A model generated the notes under the pieces. That model ran no database searches, was not told the origin of the DNA, and worked only from the letters and a program-made list of their open reading frames with translations. Positions 8,337 to 17,005 of a stretch of DNA of 64,000 nucleotides are shown here, one piece after another. Made by a program: the position numbers and the translations under genes. Position 1 is the stretch's first letter. Each line of letters opens with the position of its first letter. The DNA is from Leptospira idonii (GTDB lineage: Bacteria > Spirochaetota > Leptospiria > Leptospirales > Leptospiraceae), in the NCBI RefSeq assembly GCF_004770995.1, contig NZ_RQHW01000031.1, positions 1 to 64,000 on the forward strand, written 5' to 3'.

Positions 8337-10520
8337 ATGGATTCTCAATGGAAACGTTTTTGGGAAACAGGTCTTTTCCCTTCTCTCGAATTTAGTTTAA
8401 GCTTATCTTTCGGTTATTTTCTATCTCTGCTTTTTTACATTTCTTCCCGTGAATTGAGTTTGGTGGATACAAGCGATTCTGCCCTTCCGATTCTACAGGG
8501 AATTTTGACAGCGGGGTTCGGATTCGGATTCGTATATAGAAAATATTCTCAAAATCTCCCCAAACCGCTCACCATCGTATTATGTGTCCTGATCCTTACG
8601 GAATGGGTTTGGGTATTTCGGGAATCCGCTTCCGAATTTCTGATCGATTACATATTCTCCTTCGATTTGATTTTGGTAGGAGGAGCCGTAGGAAGTTTCG
8701 TCGCAGGATTATACTCCGGTTCCTTGAGAGATTACCGTTTTTTAAGTTTCGCTTTAGGAATCACCTTATTCACGTTTCACTCCCTATTCGACCCCAACCA
8801 CGGTTATTCTCTAAAGACGATCCTGCTTATTCTTTTCACATTACTCGAAATTTATTTACTGAGCACTTTTTTGCAGAAGTCTCCTTTTTCCCTCAGGTTT
8901 TATAAAATCAGATCCAAAATAGGAAGACACCCGTTATTCGCTCCTTTTTACAGATCTGCGCTCTCTTTGCTTCTAGCTTATTGTTTTTTGCATTTGTACT
9001 TTCAACCCGGCCCGAAGATCCCTTTGATCCTATCCATTTCGTTTTCCGTTTTTTTCGGAAGGATTTTATCCTTAGTAACAAGTATTAAACGAGAAACGAA
9101 GGCGGTTTTTTTGATCGCAAGGATTCTTCTAGTAGTAGCTTTTTTCTTTTTTATCTACCAATCGTATTGGAATTCGTTTTATATCGCGCTCTGTATCTTA
9201 TTAGGAGGAATCATAGGATTTTTCAAACCGAACGAAACAAAACAAAAAGAATATATATTCGTAAGTTTGGAAGCGGCAGGATACATCGGCCTCTCTTTAT
9301 TGCTTTATCATTGGAACATTATGTTGGGGATTCGATCCCTTCTGGCTCTTTTGTTCGTTCCTATTCTCACACTTCCTTACCTAAGGCAAAAAAATATCAC
9401 ACGACTTCCTAAAGTTCTAATGTTTTGTATCACATCTCTTCTTGCGGTGATATTTTTCTATCCTCCTTCCATTAGAACCAGTCTTCCTTTTTCCAAAAAC
9501 GAGATTTATGATCCTATCCCTTTTCAAATCCTTAATCTGGATATGAAGACGGATCACTTTATATTTTACAGATCGATTCTGCCTTTTCCTTCCAATAATT
9601 TCCTTCCTAAAAAATCGGAAATCGAAGATAAAATCGTAATTTTGAGTTTAAAGAACAATCAATCGCAAATCATTTCTTATATCGAAAGATTGAGCGAAGA
9701 AACTCATCCTTTCCTAATCTTTGTAAGTCGAAACAAAAACAACCCTACTCATCATATCAATGCCCTTTCCCTGCTACAAAGATTGAGCTTCTGGAGTTTC
9801 GATGTTTATTATCCTTCTTATATGAAACTTCCTGTGGATTTTTCCTCCGATCTTCCTAAAGACTGGAGAATCAAATACTTCCATGAAAGATTGGAGAATG
9901 CCTCTCCGGAAGAAGCGCAGAATGTTTTGGATTCCATCATCCGTTTCTCAGGCGGAGATTTGAGGAAAGACGCCCTCACCATTAAACACTCATATTACGA
10001 ATCTTATTCGTCTTATGCCAGTTATTACCACGAACTAGGCCAGAATAAACTGGCTCTGGATGCGATCGCATTGGCGCGTAAATTCGAAACACCTAAAAAA
10101 GATCTCCTTCGCATCGCGTACAACAGTTTGAAGTATGCAACTCCCGAACCAGATTTTATTCCCATTCTGGAAGATCTTTCTTTAGAACCTGAATTTCAGG
10201 AATTCGCTTGGAACACTTTAGTCCCTATGTTCGAGTCTCTGGGAGATTGGAACAATGCATTAAAAAACATGTCCAACCTGGAAAGATATTACAGAGCCAA
10301 AAATCAGATTGAACTTGCCAATGAATTGGAGTTAGTTAAAGTTAGGCTGTATCTGAATCAGGAAAACTGGAAAGAGGCGGAGCCTTTGATTCTAACGAGG
10401 TTCAAAGAAAATCCTCAATCTGTGATTTGGGAAAGACTGAAGAACGAACTCATCGAAAAGAAAGATTCCTCCAGACGAGTTTATGTTCGTCCTGAAATGA
10501 AAGAAGCAAGGATTCAATGA
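8337..10520 (+). CDS. large membrane protein with C-terminal helical-repeat region
   Basis: About 727 residues. The first half has roughly eleven to twelve hydrophobic segments (up to about residue 385). The second half is soluble, with pairs of helices containing A/L/Y spacing such as YYHELGQNKLALDAIALARKF, which look like TPR-type repeats (about 555-700). I do not recognise a named family. The start chosen is the ATG at 8337; a TTG five codons earlier (8322) is also open, and neither has a good Shine-Dalgarno sequence. The stop overlaps the MotA-like gene by four bases (ATGA), so the two are probably translated together and may act in one complex, which is inference. Confidence 0.7.
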   Translation: MDSQWKRFWETGLFPSLEFSLSLSFGYFLSLLFYISSRELSLVDTSDSALPILQGILTAGFGFGFVYRKYSQNLPKPLTIVLCVLILTEWVWVFRESASEFLIDYIFSFDLILVGGAVGSFVAGLYSGSLRDYRFLSFALGITLFTFHSLFDPNHGYSLKTILLILFTLLEIYLLSTFLQKSPFSLRFYKIRSKIGRHPLFAPFYRSALSLLLAYCFLHLYFQPGPKIPLILSISFSVFFGRILSLVTSIKRETKAVFLIARILLVVAFFFFIYQSYWNSFYIALCILLGGIIGFFKPNETKQKEYIFVSLEAAGYIGLSLLLYHWNIMLGIRSLLALLFVPILTLPYLRQKNITRLPKVLMFCITSLLAVIFFYPPSIRTSLPFSKNEIYDPIPFQILNLDMKTDHFIFYRSILPFPSNNFLPKKSEIEDKIVILSLKNNQSQIISYIERLSEETHPFLIFVSRNKNNPTHHINALSLLQRLSFWSFDVYYPSYMKLPVDFSSDLPKDWRIKYFHERLENASPEEAQNVLDSIIRFSGGDLRKDALTIKHSYYESYSSYASYYHELGQNKLALDAIALARKFETPKKDLLRIAYNSLKYATPEPDFIPILEDLSLEPEFQEFAWNTLVPMFESLGDWNNALKNMSNLERYYRAKNQIELANELELVKVRLYLNQENWKEAEPLILTRFKENPQSVIWERLKNELIEKKDSSRRVYVRPEMKEARIQ

Positions 10521-11257
10521 TGAATACCAGTATCTTAGGCATATTAGCGGCCGTTTTATCCGTCCTTGTGGCAATCCTAATCGAAGGAGCTTCCCTTCGA
10601 TCGTTTTTACATCTTCCTGCCTTTCTTCTGATTTTGGGAGGAACCTTAGGTGCGACTTTAGCATCTTTCTCTCTAACACAGGTTTCACGATCCATTAGGG
10701 ATTTAAAAAGTTCTTTGTTTGAAAAAGAACCCCTCGAACTACAATCCATCTTTTTTCGTTTCTGGGAAAAGGCACGGAAAGACGGACTTCTTTCTTTAGA
10801 AGAAGAAGCGAAAAAGCTAAAGAACCCTTTTCTACAAAAAGGCGTTCAATTGATCGTAGACGGATCCGATCCCAGAACCATCGAAGAACTTCTTTGGGAT
10901 GCTCACGAAGAGTTGGAAAAAAAAGATCTTCGTTCCGCAAAAGTATTCGAAACAGCGGCGGGTTTTTCTCCTACGATCGGAATCATAGGAACCGTTCTAG
11001 GTCTTGTCAGTGTTTTGGAAAATTTGGAAGGAGGAACAAAAGTATTAGGGCAAGGAATTGCGACTGCATTCATCGCTACTTTTTACGGAATTTCCTTCGC
11101 AAACTTGATCTTTCTGCCTCTTGCCAATCAATTGAAATCTTTCGCAAAAAGACAAAGTAACGAAAGACAGGCGATCTTAAGAGGGGTTCTTGCACTGCAA
11201 TCCGGAGAAAATAGAAGAATTTTAGCGGAAAGAATCGAACCTTTTTTAGAAAGATAA
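10517..11257 (+). CDS. MotA/ExbB-family proton-channel-like protein
   Basis: A 246-residue MotA-type membrane protein. Two N-terminal membrane segments (about 6-24 and 31-50, the second with LILGGTLGATLASF) are followed by a cytoplasmic region and two further membrane segments (about 150-172 and 185-205). The loop FSPTIGIIGTVLGLVSVLENL matches the MotA consensus APAFGMIGTVxGLI. MotA works with MotB as the flagellar stator, using ion flow to turn the motor. No motB gene follows; the next gene is on the opposite strand. The gene overlaps the large membrane protein upstream by four bases. It could use a MotB encoded elsewhere or be a non-flagellar relative. Confidence 0.8.
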   Translation: MMNTSILGILAAVLSVLVAILIEGASLRSFLHLPAFLLILGGTLGATLASFSLTQVSRSIRDLKSSLFEKEPLELQSIFFRFWEKARKDGLLSLEEEAKKLKNPFLQKGVQLIVDGSDPRTIEELLWDAHEELEKKDLRSAKVFETAAGFSPTIGIIGTVLGLVSVLENLEGGTKVLGQGIATAFIATFYGISFANLIFLPLANQLKSFAKRQSNERQAILRGVLALQSGENRRILAERIEPFLER

Positions 11258-11269
11258 GCTTTCGAATCG

Positions 11270-12256
11270 TCAAACAGGGACAATTCGATACAATCTGTGG
11301 ATTTTTTTATCTCTGAAATCTTCAGGAATGCTTTTTTCGGAAAGATCAATGCATTGATAATCCCTTTCTTTCCATTCCTCTTCCGGAATATTCCAGGCAA
11401 ACTTACGGAAATTAGTCGAAAACCAAATTTCTCCCTTTTCAGTCAGAAATTTAGTGAGAAGAGTTAAGATCAAATTTCGATGATTCTCCTGAACATCCCA
11501 CTCCTCCGTCATTTTTTTGCTGTTGGAAAAAGTAGGAGGATCCAAAAAAATCATATCGTATCTTTTACGATTCGGATTTTTCGCTTCATCCCGAATCCAT
11601 GCCAAAACGTCCTTACATACGAATTCGTGATCTCTGCCGGAAAATCCGTTTTGAAGAAGATTCGTTTTTGCCCAATCGATATATGTGTTCGACATATCGA
11701 CACTTGTAGTGGAAGCAGCGCCGCCTATCGCAGAATATACGGTAAAAGAGCCGGTATAACAGAATAAATTTAAAACGGACTTACCTTTCACTTCTTTAGA
11801 GAACCATTCTCTTGTCACTCGGTGGTCCAAAAACAAACCAGTGTCCAAATAGTCGGATAAGTTTACGGAAAATTGAATTTGGTTTTCTTTAACCCAAAAG
11901 GAACGAGAATGGGAGCTTAATTTTTCGTATTGATCTCTCCCTTTTTGTTTCTTTCTATTTTTTAAATAAAGGGATTCGGAAGGAATTGCAAAAACAGTTT
12001 CCACAATCTTAGCAATTTGTGAGAAGCGGTCTTCTTTTTCTTCTTCCGTTTGAAAACGTAAGGAACTTCTATCATACAATACGAAAGAGTCAGAATAACG
12101 ATCCAAGATCACAGGAACCTGAGGAATGTCCTCGTCATAGACTCGATAACATTCGATCGAATTCTTTTTGGCCCATTTTTCTCTTTCTTTTTTAAGTTTA
12201 CGCAAACGGTTTTCAAACATCTGAAGAGCGCCTGTGCCGGATGGAGAAGAAGTCAT
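11270..12256 (-). CDS. rlmK: RlmK-type 23S rRNA methyltransferase
   Basis: A 328-residue class I SAM-dependent methyltransferase. The N-terminal stretch (MFENRLRKLKKEREKWAKK, then IECYRVYDEDIP) closely resembles the start of the C-terminal half of E. coli RlmKL, which makes m7G2069 in 23S rRNA. SAM motif I is VLNLFCYTGSF (161-171), and the catalytic-loop motif is FLDPPTFSNS (about 237-246). Here it is a stand-alone RlmK without the THUMP/RlmL half. The assignment is by remembered sequence resemblance. It faces the MotA-like gene with a 12-base gap. Confidence 0.82.
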   Translation of the reverse strand: MTSSPSGTGALQMFENRLRKLKKEREKWAKKNSIECYRVYDEDIPQVPVILDRYSDSFVLYDRSSLRFQTEEEKEDRFSQIAKIVETVFAIPSESLYLKNRKKQKGRDQYEKLSSHSRSFWVKENQIQFSVNLSDYLDTGLFLDHRVTREWFSKEVKGKSVLNLFCYTGSFTVYSAIGGAASTTSVDMSNTYIDWAKTNLLQNGFSGRDHEFVCKDVLAWIRDEAKNPNRKRYDMIFLDPPTFSNSKKMTEEWDVQENHRNLILTLLTKFLTEKGEIWFSTNFRKFAWNIPEEEWKERDYQCIDLSEKSIPEDFRDKKIHRLYRIVPV

Positions 12257-12396
12257 CGAAAGTCCTTAATACTAGAGATGGCGATTGTTAGGTAATGTCC
12301 TGCCTTTTTCCTTTTTAAAGGAAAATTTTTCCGTTTCATTCGCCTTTTTGCCTTTTCTCCTTGTGAGTTTTCTATGGATGAAGAATTTATCTTTCA

Positions 12397-12807
12397 ATGC
12401 ACAATCGCGATGCTCTCTTTATTTTTTGCGACGGTTCTTCCCGAGGCAATCCAGGCCCTGCAACGATAGGCGTTTCCGCTCAGACAAGAGACGGTGAAGA
12501 AATTTTTTTCCTTTCCGAAAAGATCGGAAATGCAACGAATAATGTCGCCGAATGGAGTGCTTTGGCCAGAGGAATGGAAGAAGCTCTTTCCAGGGATGAA
12601 AAAATCGTAAAATTCAGACTCGATTCCGAGCTAGTCGTAAAACAGATGAAAGGCGAATACAAGGTAAAAAACCAGGACCTTCTGAAATATAAAATAAAAT
12701 GCGATCAGTTGAAAACAAAATTCGAATATTTTGAAATTCTTTATGTTCCCAGAGAACAAAATTCCCGAGCCGATGCTCTGGCAAACTTGGCACAAGACTC
12801 ACCATGA
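12397..12807 (+). CDS. ribonuclease HI family protein
   Basis: A 136-residue RNase H fold protein that would cleave the RNA strand of RNA-DNA hybrids. The four acidic catalytic positions are visible: Asp12 (FCDGSSRGNPGP), Glu52 (NNVAEW), Asp76 (RLDSELVVKQMKGEY) and Asp126 (NSRADALAN). The sequence is closer to the short Bacillus/archaeal-plant-like RNase HI class than to E. coli RnhA, because it lacks a basic protrusion. The start ATG at 12397 gives a typical short N-terminus. It overlaps the next lipoprotein gene by four bases (ATGA). Confidence 0.88.
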   Translation: MHNRDALFIFCDGSSRGNPGPATIGVSAQTRDGEEIFFLSEKIGNATNNVAEWSALARGMEEALSRDEKIVKFRLDSELVVKQMKGEYKVKNQDLLKYKIKCDQLKTKFEYFEILYVPREQNSRADALANLAQDSP

Positions 12808-13157
12808 AATTCTCTTTCCTAGTTCTTTTTACACTGCTTCTTCTGATTGGATGTAAACAAAATTTGGCGGTGGACGAGTTCGACGAACTCAAAAGAACCG
12901 GCTCCGTTTTTTCCCTGGCTCGTTACTGTGAAGAGAATAAACTCATTCTGGCACGCAGGGAAAAAGAATGCGAAAAGGCATTTGCAGACAGTCTCTCCGA
13001 AATCGAGTCGATTCTTTCCCGGCAAATCGACCTCTCCCTTACAAAAGTGATTGTACCAAAATCGAAGGGGGAAGAAATTGAACTTCTACTTAGAACCAAA
13101 ACAAAATGGGGCATTCGTTATCTGGAAATCTGGAAACAATCCGTGATTTTAGAATAG
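12804..13157 (+). CDS. small lipoprotein of unknown function
   Basis: A 117-residue protein with a lipoprotein signal peptide: basic start, Leu-rich core and lipobox LLIGC (Cys17). The mature part is charged and helical, with two further Cys (about 43 and 56). No family is recognised. Translation is probably coupled to the RNase H gene through the ATGA overlap. Confidence 0.7.
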   Translation: MKFSFLVLFTLLLLIGCKQNLAVDEFDELKRTGSVFSLARYCEENKLILARREKECEKAFADSLSEIESILSRQIDLSLTKVIVPKSKGEEIELLLRTKTKWGIRYLEIWKQSVILE

Positions 13158-13188
13158 ACAAACCCCGGTCTAAATAGATAAACAAAGT

Positions 13189-13614
13189 ATGGCAATCGGC
13201 GATCCTTCACAAATCCTGAAAAAAATCGGTCTAAAAGTGACCAAAAACAGGGAAAAAGTTATTTCTATCCTCCAGGAGTCCAGAAGGCCGCTGAACCACC
13301 ATGAAATCATGGAAAAATTGCCGAAAGACGAATCCTGGGATCGGGTTACCATTTATCGTGCGTTATCTGACCTTGAGGAAAAAAACCTTTTAAACTCTCT
13401 TCACTCGACGGATCGAGTCACCTATTTCGAGTTAAAAGAAGAAGGAAGCCAAACGGTTTCCTTAGCACATGGCCATCTTGTATGTAATTCCTGCGGGAAA
13501 ATAGAATGTATCGACGATCCTTGGAACGGCATCCCTTCCGCAAAACAACTGAGAGGTTTCCAAACCGAATCCGTAGAAATCGTGTTCAGGGGTATTTGTA
13601 AGTCTTGCCAATAA
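13189..13614 (+). CDS. Fur-family metal or peroxide-responsive regulator
   Basis: A 141-residue Fur-superfamily repressor. The N-terminal winged helix contains the recognition region DRVTIYRALSDLEE (51-64). The dimerisation part has the HGH metal ligands (94-96) and two CxxC pairs for structural zinc at Cys99/Cys102 and Cys137/Cys140. Fur, PerR and Zur cannot be separated by eye; metal ligands for both sites are present. Leptospira genomes encode several such regulators. The gene overlaps the CCA-adding enzyme gene by 10 bases. A short hairpin (13155-13172) lies just upstream, but I see no recognisable Fur or Per box. Confidence 0.88.
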   Translation: MAIGDPSQILKKIGLKVTKNREKVISILQESRRPLNHHEIMEKLPKDESWDRVTIYRALSDLEEKNLLNSLHSTDRVTYFELKEEGSQTVSLAHGHLVCNSCGKIECIDDPWNGIPSAKQLRGFQTESVEIVFRGICKSCQ

Positions 13615-14879
13615 CAGACTTAGCTCTATCGATTCCGGAACCCTTTCGTTCCCATTTATCCTTCATTCAATCCACTCTCAAAAAGGCGGGATTCGAATCC
13701 TACTTAGTGGGAGGTTCCGTTCGGGACCTAGTAATGAACAAAGTTCCGAAAGAATACGATCTTACCACTTCCGCACGTCCAGAGCACGTAAAATCCCTTT
13801 TCAAACAAGTGATTGAAACGGGAATTCAGCATGGAACTGTAACTATAGTTAAAGATAAAATCCATTACGAAATCACCACTTATCGAATCGATAAGGATTA
13901 CACGGACGGAAGACATCCCGATAAAGTGGAATTCGGAACAAACCTCAGTGAAGATTTAAAACGCCGTGACTTTACGATGAATGCACTCGCCTTAAACCTG
14001 GAGACAGGCGAACTCATAGACGAGCACGGAGGCAGAGAAGATATAAACAATCGAATCATTAAAACGATAGGAGATCCTATCTTAAGATTTACCGAAGACG
14101 GCCTCCGTCCTGTGCGGGCAATGAGATTCGCAAGCGTGCTCGGGTTCAAAATCGAATCCAATACGAAAGAAGCGATCGCAAAAACGAAAAACATCACTTC
14201 CAAAATTTCCGTAGAACGGCTGCAAGATGAGATCATCAAATCCTTCTTGGGTCCTGCCCCTTCCGTTCTTCTGACTCTTCTTCTCGAGGAAGGTACTCTT
14301 TCCTTATTCATTCCGGAACTAAAGGAAAAAGTAAAACCGAACGGGGAATACCTCCTTATGCAAGATACCCTTCCTAAAACCCAATTGGGTTTTGTTTTAG
14401 GTGCTTGGCTCTTGGCAATTGATCCTTATGTCTCATCTTCCTTGGCGGAAACATCTCTGAAAAAATTGAAATTTTCGAATCAGATGCAAAAGGATGCTGT
14501 TTTTTTCCTGGATCTGATACAAAATCTTAAAAAAGAACAAACTAACGAAGAATATCCGATTAGAAAGAAATTTCTTTCTCCGATCAAAAAACACCTAAAC
14601 ACACGTAAGATGACTCCGGAAGATCTTTTTTCCTGTTTAAAAACGATTTTTCCGGACTGGACCAAACAAGCGGAAGGTGTTTGGGAGACTTCTCCCCCTC
14701 TGCTTTTGTCCGATTTGCAAATCAACGGGAAAGATTTGGAGAAACTATATCCGAATCTCCCCAAAGAAAGGTACGGAGAACTCCTCAACTTCCTTCTGGA
14801 CCAAGTTTTGCGCTCTCCAAATAACAATCACTTCGCTCACTTATCAGCACAGTCTGCTCAATTTATAGACAATTTGTAA
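13605..14879 (+). CDS. cca: CCA-adding enzyme (tRNA nucleotidyltransferase)
   Basis: A 424-residue class II nucleotidyltransferase that builds or repairs the 3'-CCA of tRNAs; poly(A) polymerase is the main alternative. The head-domain motif GGSVRDLV (about 37-44) is followed by the metal site EYDLTT, in which the first acidic residue is Glu rather than the usual Asp. Later motifs are EITTYR, LKRRDFTMNALAL and TEDGLRPVRAMRFAS. The start appears to be TTG at 13605, because the next Met lies beyond the catalytic motif. This start lies inside the end of the Fur-family gene, suggesting coupled translation. The C-terminal 180 residues are less conserved, as is normal for the body and tail. Confidence 0.85.
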   Translation: MPITDLALSIPEPFRSHLSFIQSTLKKAGFESYLVGGSVRDLVMNKVPKEYDLTTSARPEHVKSLFKQVIETGIQHGTVTIVKDKIHYEITTYRIDKDYTDGRHPDKVEFGTNLSEDLKRRDFTMNALALNLETGELIDEHGGREDINNRIIKTIGDPILRFTEDGLRPVRAMRFASVLGFKIESNTKEAIAKTKNITSKISVERLQDEIIKSFLGPAPSVLLTLLLEEGTLSLFIPELKEKVKPNGEYLLMQDTLPKTQLGFVLGAWLLAIDPYVSSSLAETSLKKLKFSNQMQKDAVFFLDLIQNLKKEQTNEEYPIRKKFLSPIKKHLNTRKMTPEDLFSCLKTIFPDWTKQAEGVWETSPPLLLSDLQINGKDLEKLYPNLPKERYGELLNFLLDQVLRSPNNNHFAHLSAQSAQFIDNL

Positions 14880-14897
14880 AGTTTTCGAAAAGGGATT

Positions 14898-14913
14898 TGT
14901 AGGAACTCCTACA
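14898..14913. repeat. short palindrome TGTAGGA-AC-TCCTACA
   Basis: Two perfect 7-base inverted arms separated by two bases, in the gap after cca. I recall similar TGTAGGA/TCCTACA palindromes in Leptospira intergenic DNA, but this cannot be verified here. Confidence 0.45.
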
Positions 14914-14943
14914 GCCGCTTTCAAAAAATGTGCAAAAAATACT

Positions 14944-14961
14944 CATCCTGCACTCAGGATG
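14944..14961. promoter_or_regulatory. perfect 7-bp hairpin before the porin gene
   Basis: CATCCTG and CAGGATG arms with a CACT loop, about 100 bases upstream of the porin start. There is no T-run, so it is not a typical intrinsic terminator. It may belong to the porin leader or mark the cca 3' end. Confidence 0.35.
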
Positions 14962-15063
14962 CGTGAATCCTGTTCGTTTCAGAACCAGTACAAGTTTATT
15001 TTTTTTGGGAACCTTTCTCCTGGTACATTACTTGCACCTGTCCTCTCATAGGAGAAAAGGCAA

Positions 15064-16440
15064 ATGAGAAATAAATATACTCTTCTAGCAACTTCTGTTG
15101 CCCTTCTCGCATCAACTTCCCTTTTGGCACAGGACACAAAAGAGAAGTCTTGGTACGATAAGATCAATGTTTCGGGATATGTAGATGTATTCTACATGTA
15201 CACCATGAACAATGTGGAAGGCGCGAAACGGGATGCTTCCGGTACCTTTAACACGCAAAACAAACAATTCGGAGTCGCAGCTGCTGCTTTAGATTTGCAA
15301 AAACTTGCTGAGAAAGATAGCCCATGGGGTTTCCGAGTCGTATTCCAAAACGGTCAAAACAACGTTTATCAGGAAGCACCTTATAACCAAACAAACGGAA
15401 CAGTAAACATGAACATGTTGCAACAAGCGTATGTTTCCTTTTACTTCCCAGTTTTGAAAGGTATGACAGTTGATATGGGTAAGATGGCGACGCACATCGG
15501 TTATGAAGTATTGGAATCGAAAGATAACCCGGTTTACACGATAGGGTACATCTTCTTTAACACAATCCCCTTCATCAACACCGGTGTAAGAGCGAACCTT
15601 GCCATTACAGATAAACTCAACTTCGCAGCTTATCTATACAATAGTGTTGGTGGAACAGGATCCGACATCAGCCGTTTGAACAACGGAAACATGTCTGTTT
15701 ACCAAGACGGTATCAACAAAAATAAGGCGATTGGAACTCAGTTGAAATACGACGTGATCTCAGACAAATTGCAATTTGTTTGGAACACATTGTATGGTGT
15801 TGATGTTACTACTGCACGTCCTACCAACGAACAAGTTTGGTTGAACGAGCTGTACGGTTCACCGATCCCTGCAACTAGAGCTAGTTACAAAAACGACTAC
15901 TGGATGATCAACAACGTTATCATCAACTTCACACCTAACGACAGAACTTTGGTTTCCTTCGACTATACTCAAGGGGATAAAAGCGGTGCGGCGGCTACTT
16001 TGAACGATCCTACTACACAAGTAGAAGTTCCGGATGTCGGTAAATTGTCCTTAACAAGAGACGGTGCAACTGCGAAAAGAACTTATAAAACTTACGGTTT
16101 ATGGTTCAGATACAAATTCACTGATTCTTGGGCACTTGCAGGTCGTTACGAAAGAATTGATGACTCTAAAAATGGTGGTCCACTCGGGGTGAGCAACAAC
16201 CTTACCGGAAGATACGACCTTCAGTACATGAGCGGTCTAGGCTACAATAACAACACGCAGTATCACTTAGGAAGTGCACAAAGTTTTACAATCACTCCTA
16301 CTTACTACTACGGAGACAACATCATCATCAAGTTGGACTTGAGACGTGACCAAGCGAAAGCTCCTGTGTTCACGGATGAAAAAGGAAATCCTAAATCTCA
16401 CCAAAATGGTGTGGTGCTAGGCGTTGTTGCAACTTTCTAA
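15064..16440 (+). CDS. outer-membrane beta-barrel porin, Bbp2/OmpL-like
   Basis: A 458-residue outer-membrane protein. A clear signal peptide ends at about LLAQ-D (residue 22-23). The mature N-terminus, KINVSGYVDVFYMYTMN, matches the first strand of the putative beta-barrel porin-2 family (Bbp2, OmpL-like), which also occurs in other Gram-negative bacteria. Alternating hydrophobic strands, frequent Tyr/Asn/Gly and a C-terminal Phe (VVLGVVATF) support a barrel. A good ribosome binding site (AGGAGAAAAGG) precedes the ATG. The lipoprotein gene follows after 22 bases and both end at one terminator, so they form a two-gene unit. The solute is unknown. Confidence 0.85.
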   Translation: MRNKYTLLATSVALLASTSLLAQDTKEKSWYDKINVSGYVDVFYMYTMNNVEGAKRDASGTFNTQNKQFGVAAAALDLQKLAEKDSPWGFRVVFQNGQNNVYQEAPYNQTNGTVNMNMLQQAYVSFYFPVLKGMTVDMGKMATHIGYEVLESKDNPVYTIGYIFFNTIPFINTGVRANLAITDKLNFAAYLYNSVGGTGSDISRLNNGNMSVYQDGINKNKAIGTQLKYDVISDKLQFVWNTLYGVDVTTARPTNEQVWLNELYGSPIPATRASYKNDYWMINNVIINFTPNDRTLVSFDYTQGDKSGAAATLNDPTTQVEVPDVGKLSLTRDGATAKRTYKTYGLWFRYKFTDSWALAGRYERIDDSKNGGPLGVSNNLTGRYDLQYMSGLGYNNNTQYHLGSAQSFTITPTYYYGDNIIIKLDLRRDQAKAPVFTDEKGNPKSHQNGVVLGVVATF

Positions 16441-16462
16441 ATTGGAAAAGGAGAATAGAAAC

Positions 16463-16909
16463 ATGAGAACTAACACTTTCAAAAAAGTCTCCTCTGCAGT
16501 TGCTGTTTTAGCTGCGCTTACTTTCGTAGGTTGCACAAAATCATCTGCGGAAAAGAAAGACGACACAACTTTACTTACCTACTTGGTCACAAACCAAACG
16601 ATTCCTACGGGACCACAAGCTGATTGTCTATCTTCAGTTTTGTTAATGAACCAGTGTATCACTGCTACGACAAAATTGGATGCGGGCGCAAACTGCTCAT
16701 ATGCACATATCAACAGTATGGTTACTGCTGGAGCGGATTACGCTGCAATCAAAACAAAAGTGGTGACAAAATACAATTCCTTGAAGTGTAACTTACCAGA
16801 GAACGCATACACTCTTGCTTCGGATGCAATCACTGCATTCAAAGGGGAGTTCCCGATCGTGGTAGACGGAAAGGAAACTACTGTTTTCACAGCGCCTACT
16901 TATTACTAA
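16463..16909 (+). CDS. lipoprotein of unknown function paired with the porin
   Basis: A 148-residue predicted lipoprotein. The ATG at 16463 is chosen over an upstream in-frame start because it has a good AAAAGGAG site and begins directly with the signal peptide; the longer form would run into the porin gene. The lipobox is TFVGC (Cys24). The mature part has several Cys (around CLSS, QCI, NCSY and KCN), which could form disulphides. No family is recognised. It shares a transcript with the porin, so a role at the outer membrane beside it is plausible. Confidence 0.75.
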   Translation: MRTNTFKKVSSAVAVLAALTFVGCTKSSAEKKDDTTLLTYLVTNQTIPTGPQADCLSSVLLMNQCITATTKLDAGANCSYAHINSMVTAGADYAAIKTKVVTKYNSLKCNLPENAYTLASDAITAFKGEFPIVVDGKETTVFTAPTYY

Positions 16910-16937
16910 GATTTAACTTCTAGTAAATAGACGCTAA

Positions 16938-16978
16938 GAGGAGTGGGATGAAAATCATCCTACTCCTCTTTTTTTATT
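16938..16978 (+). terminator. intrinsic terminator of porin-lipoprotein operon
   Basis: A 14-base stem (GAGGAGTGGGATGA paired with TCATCCTACTCCTC, one G-U pair) with an AAA loop, followed directly by seven T residues. Confidence 0.9.
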
Positions 16979-17005
16979 ATAGCAAAGAAAAGAGAAAAGA
17001 TTGGA

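Noticed and set aside
13155..13172. Hairpin TAGAC/GTCTA before the Fur-family gene as a regulator site
   Set aside because: Short (5-bp arms) and unlike Fur, Per or Zur boxes that I know.
13686..13700. GATTCGAATCC as a tRNA T-loop
   Set aside because: It is inside the conserved coding part of cca and no cloverleaf surrounds it.
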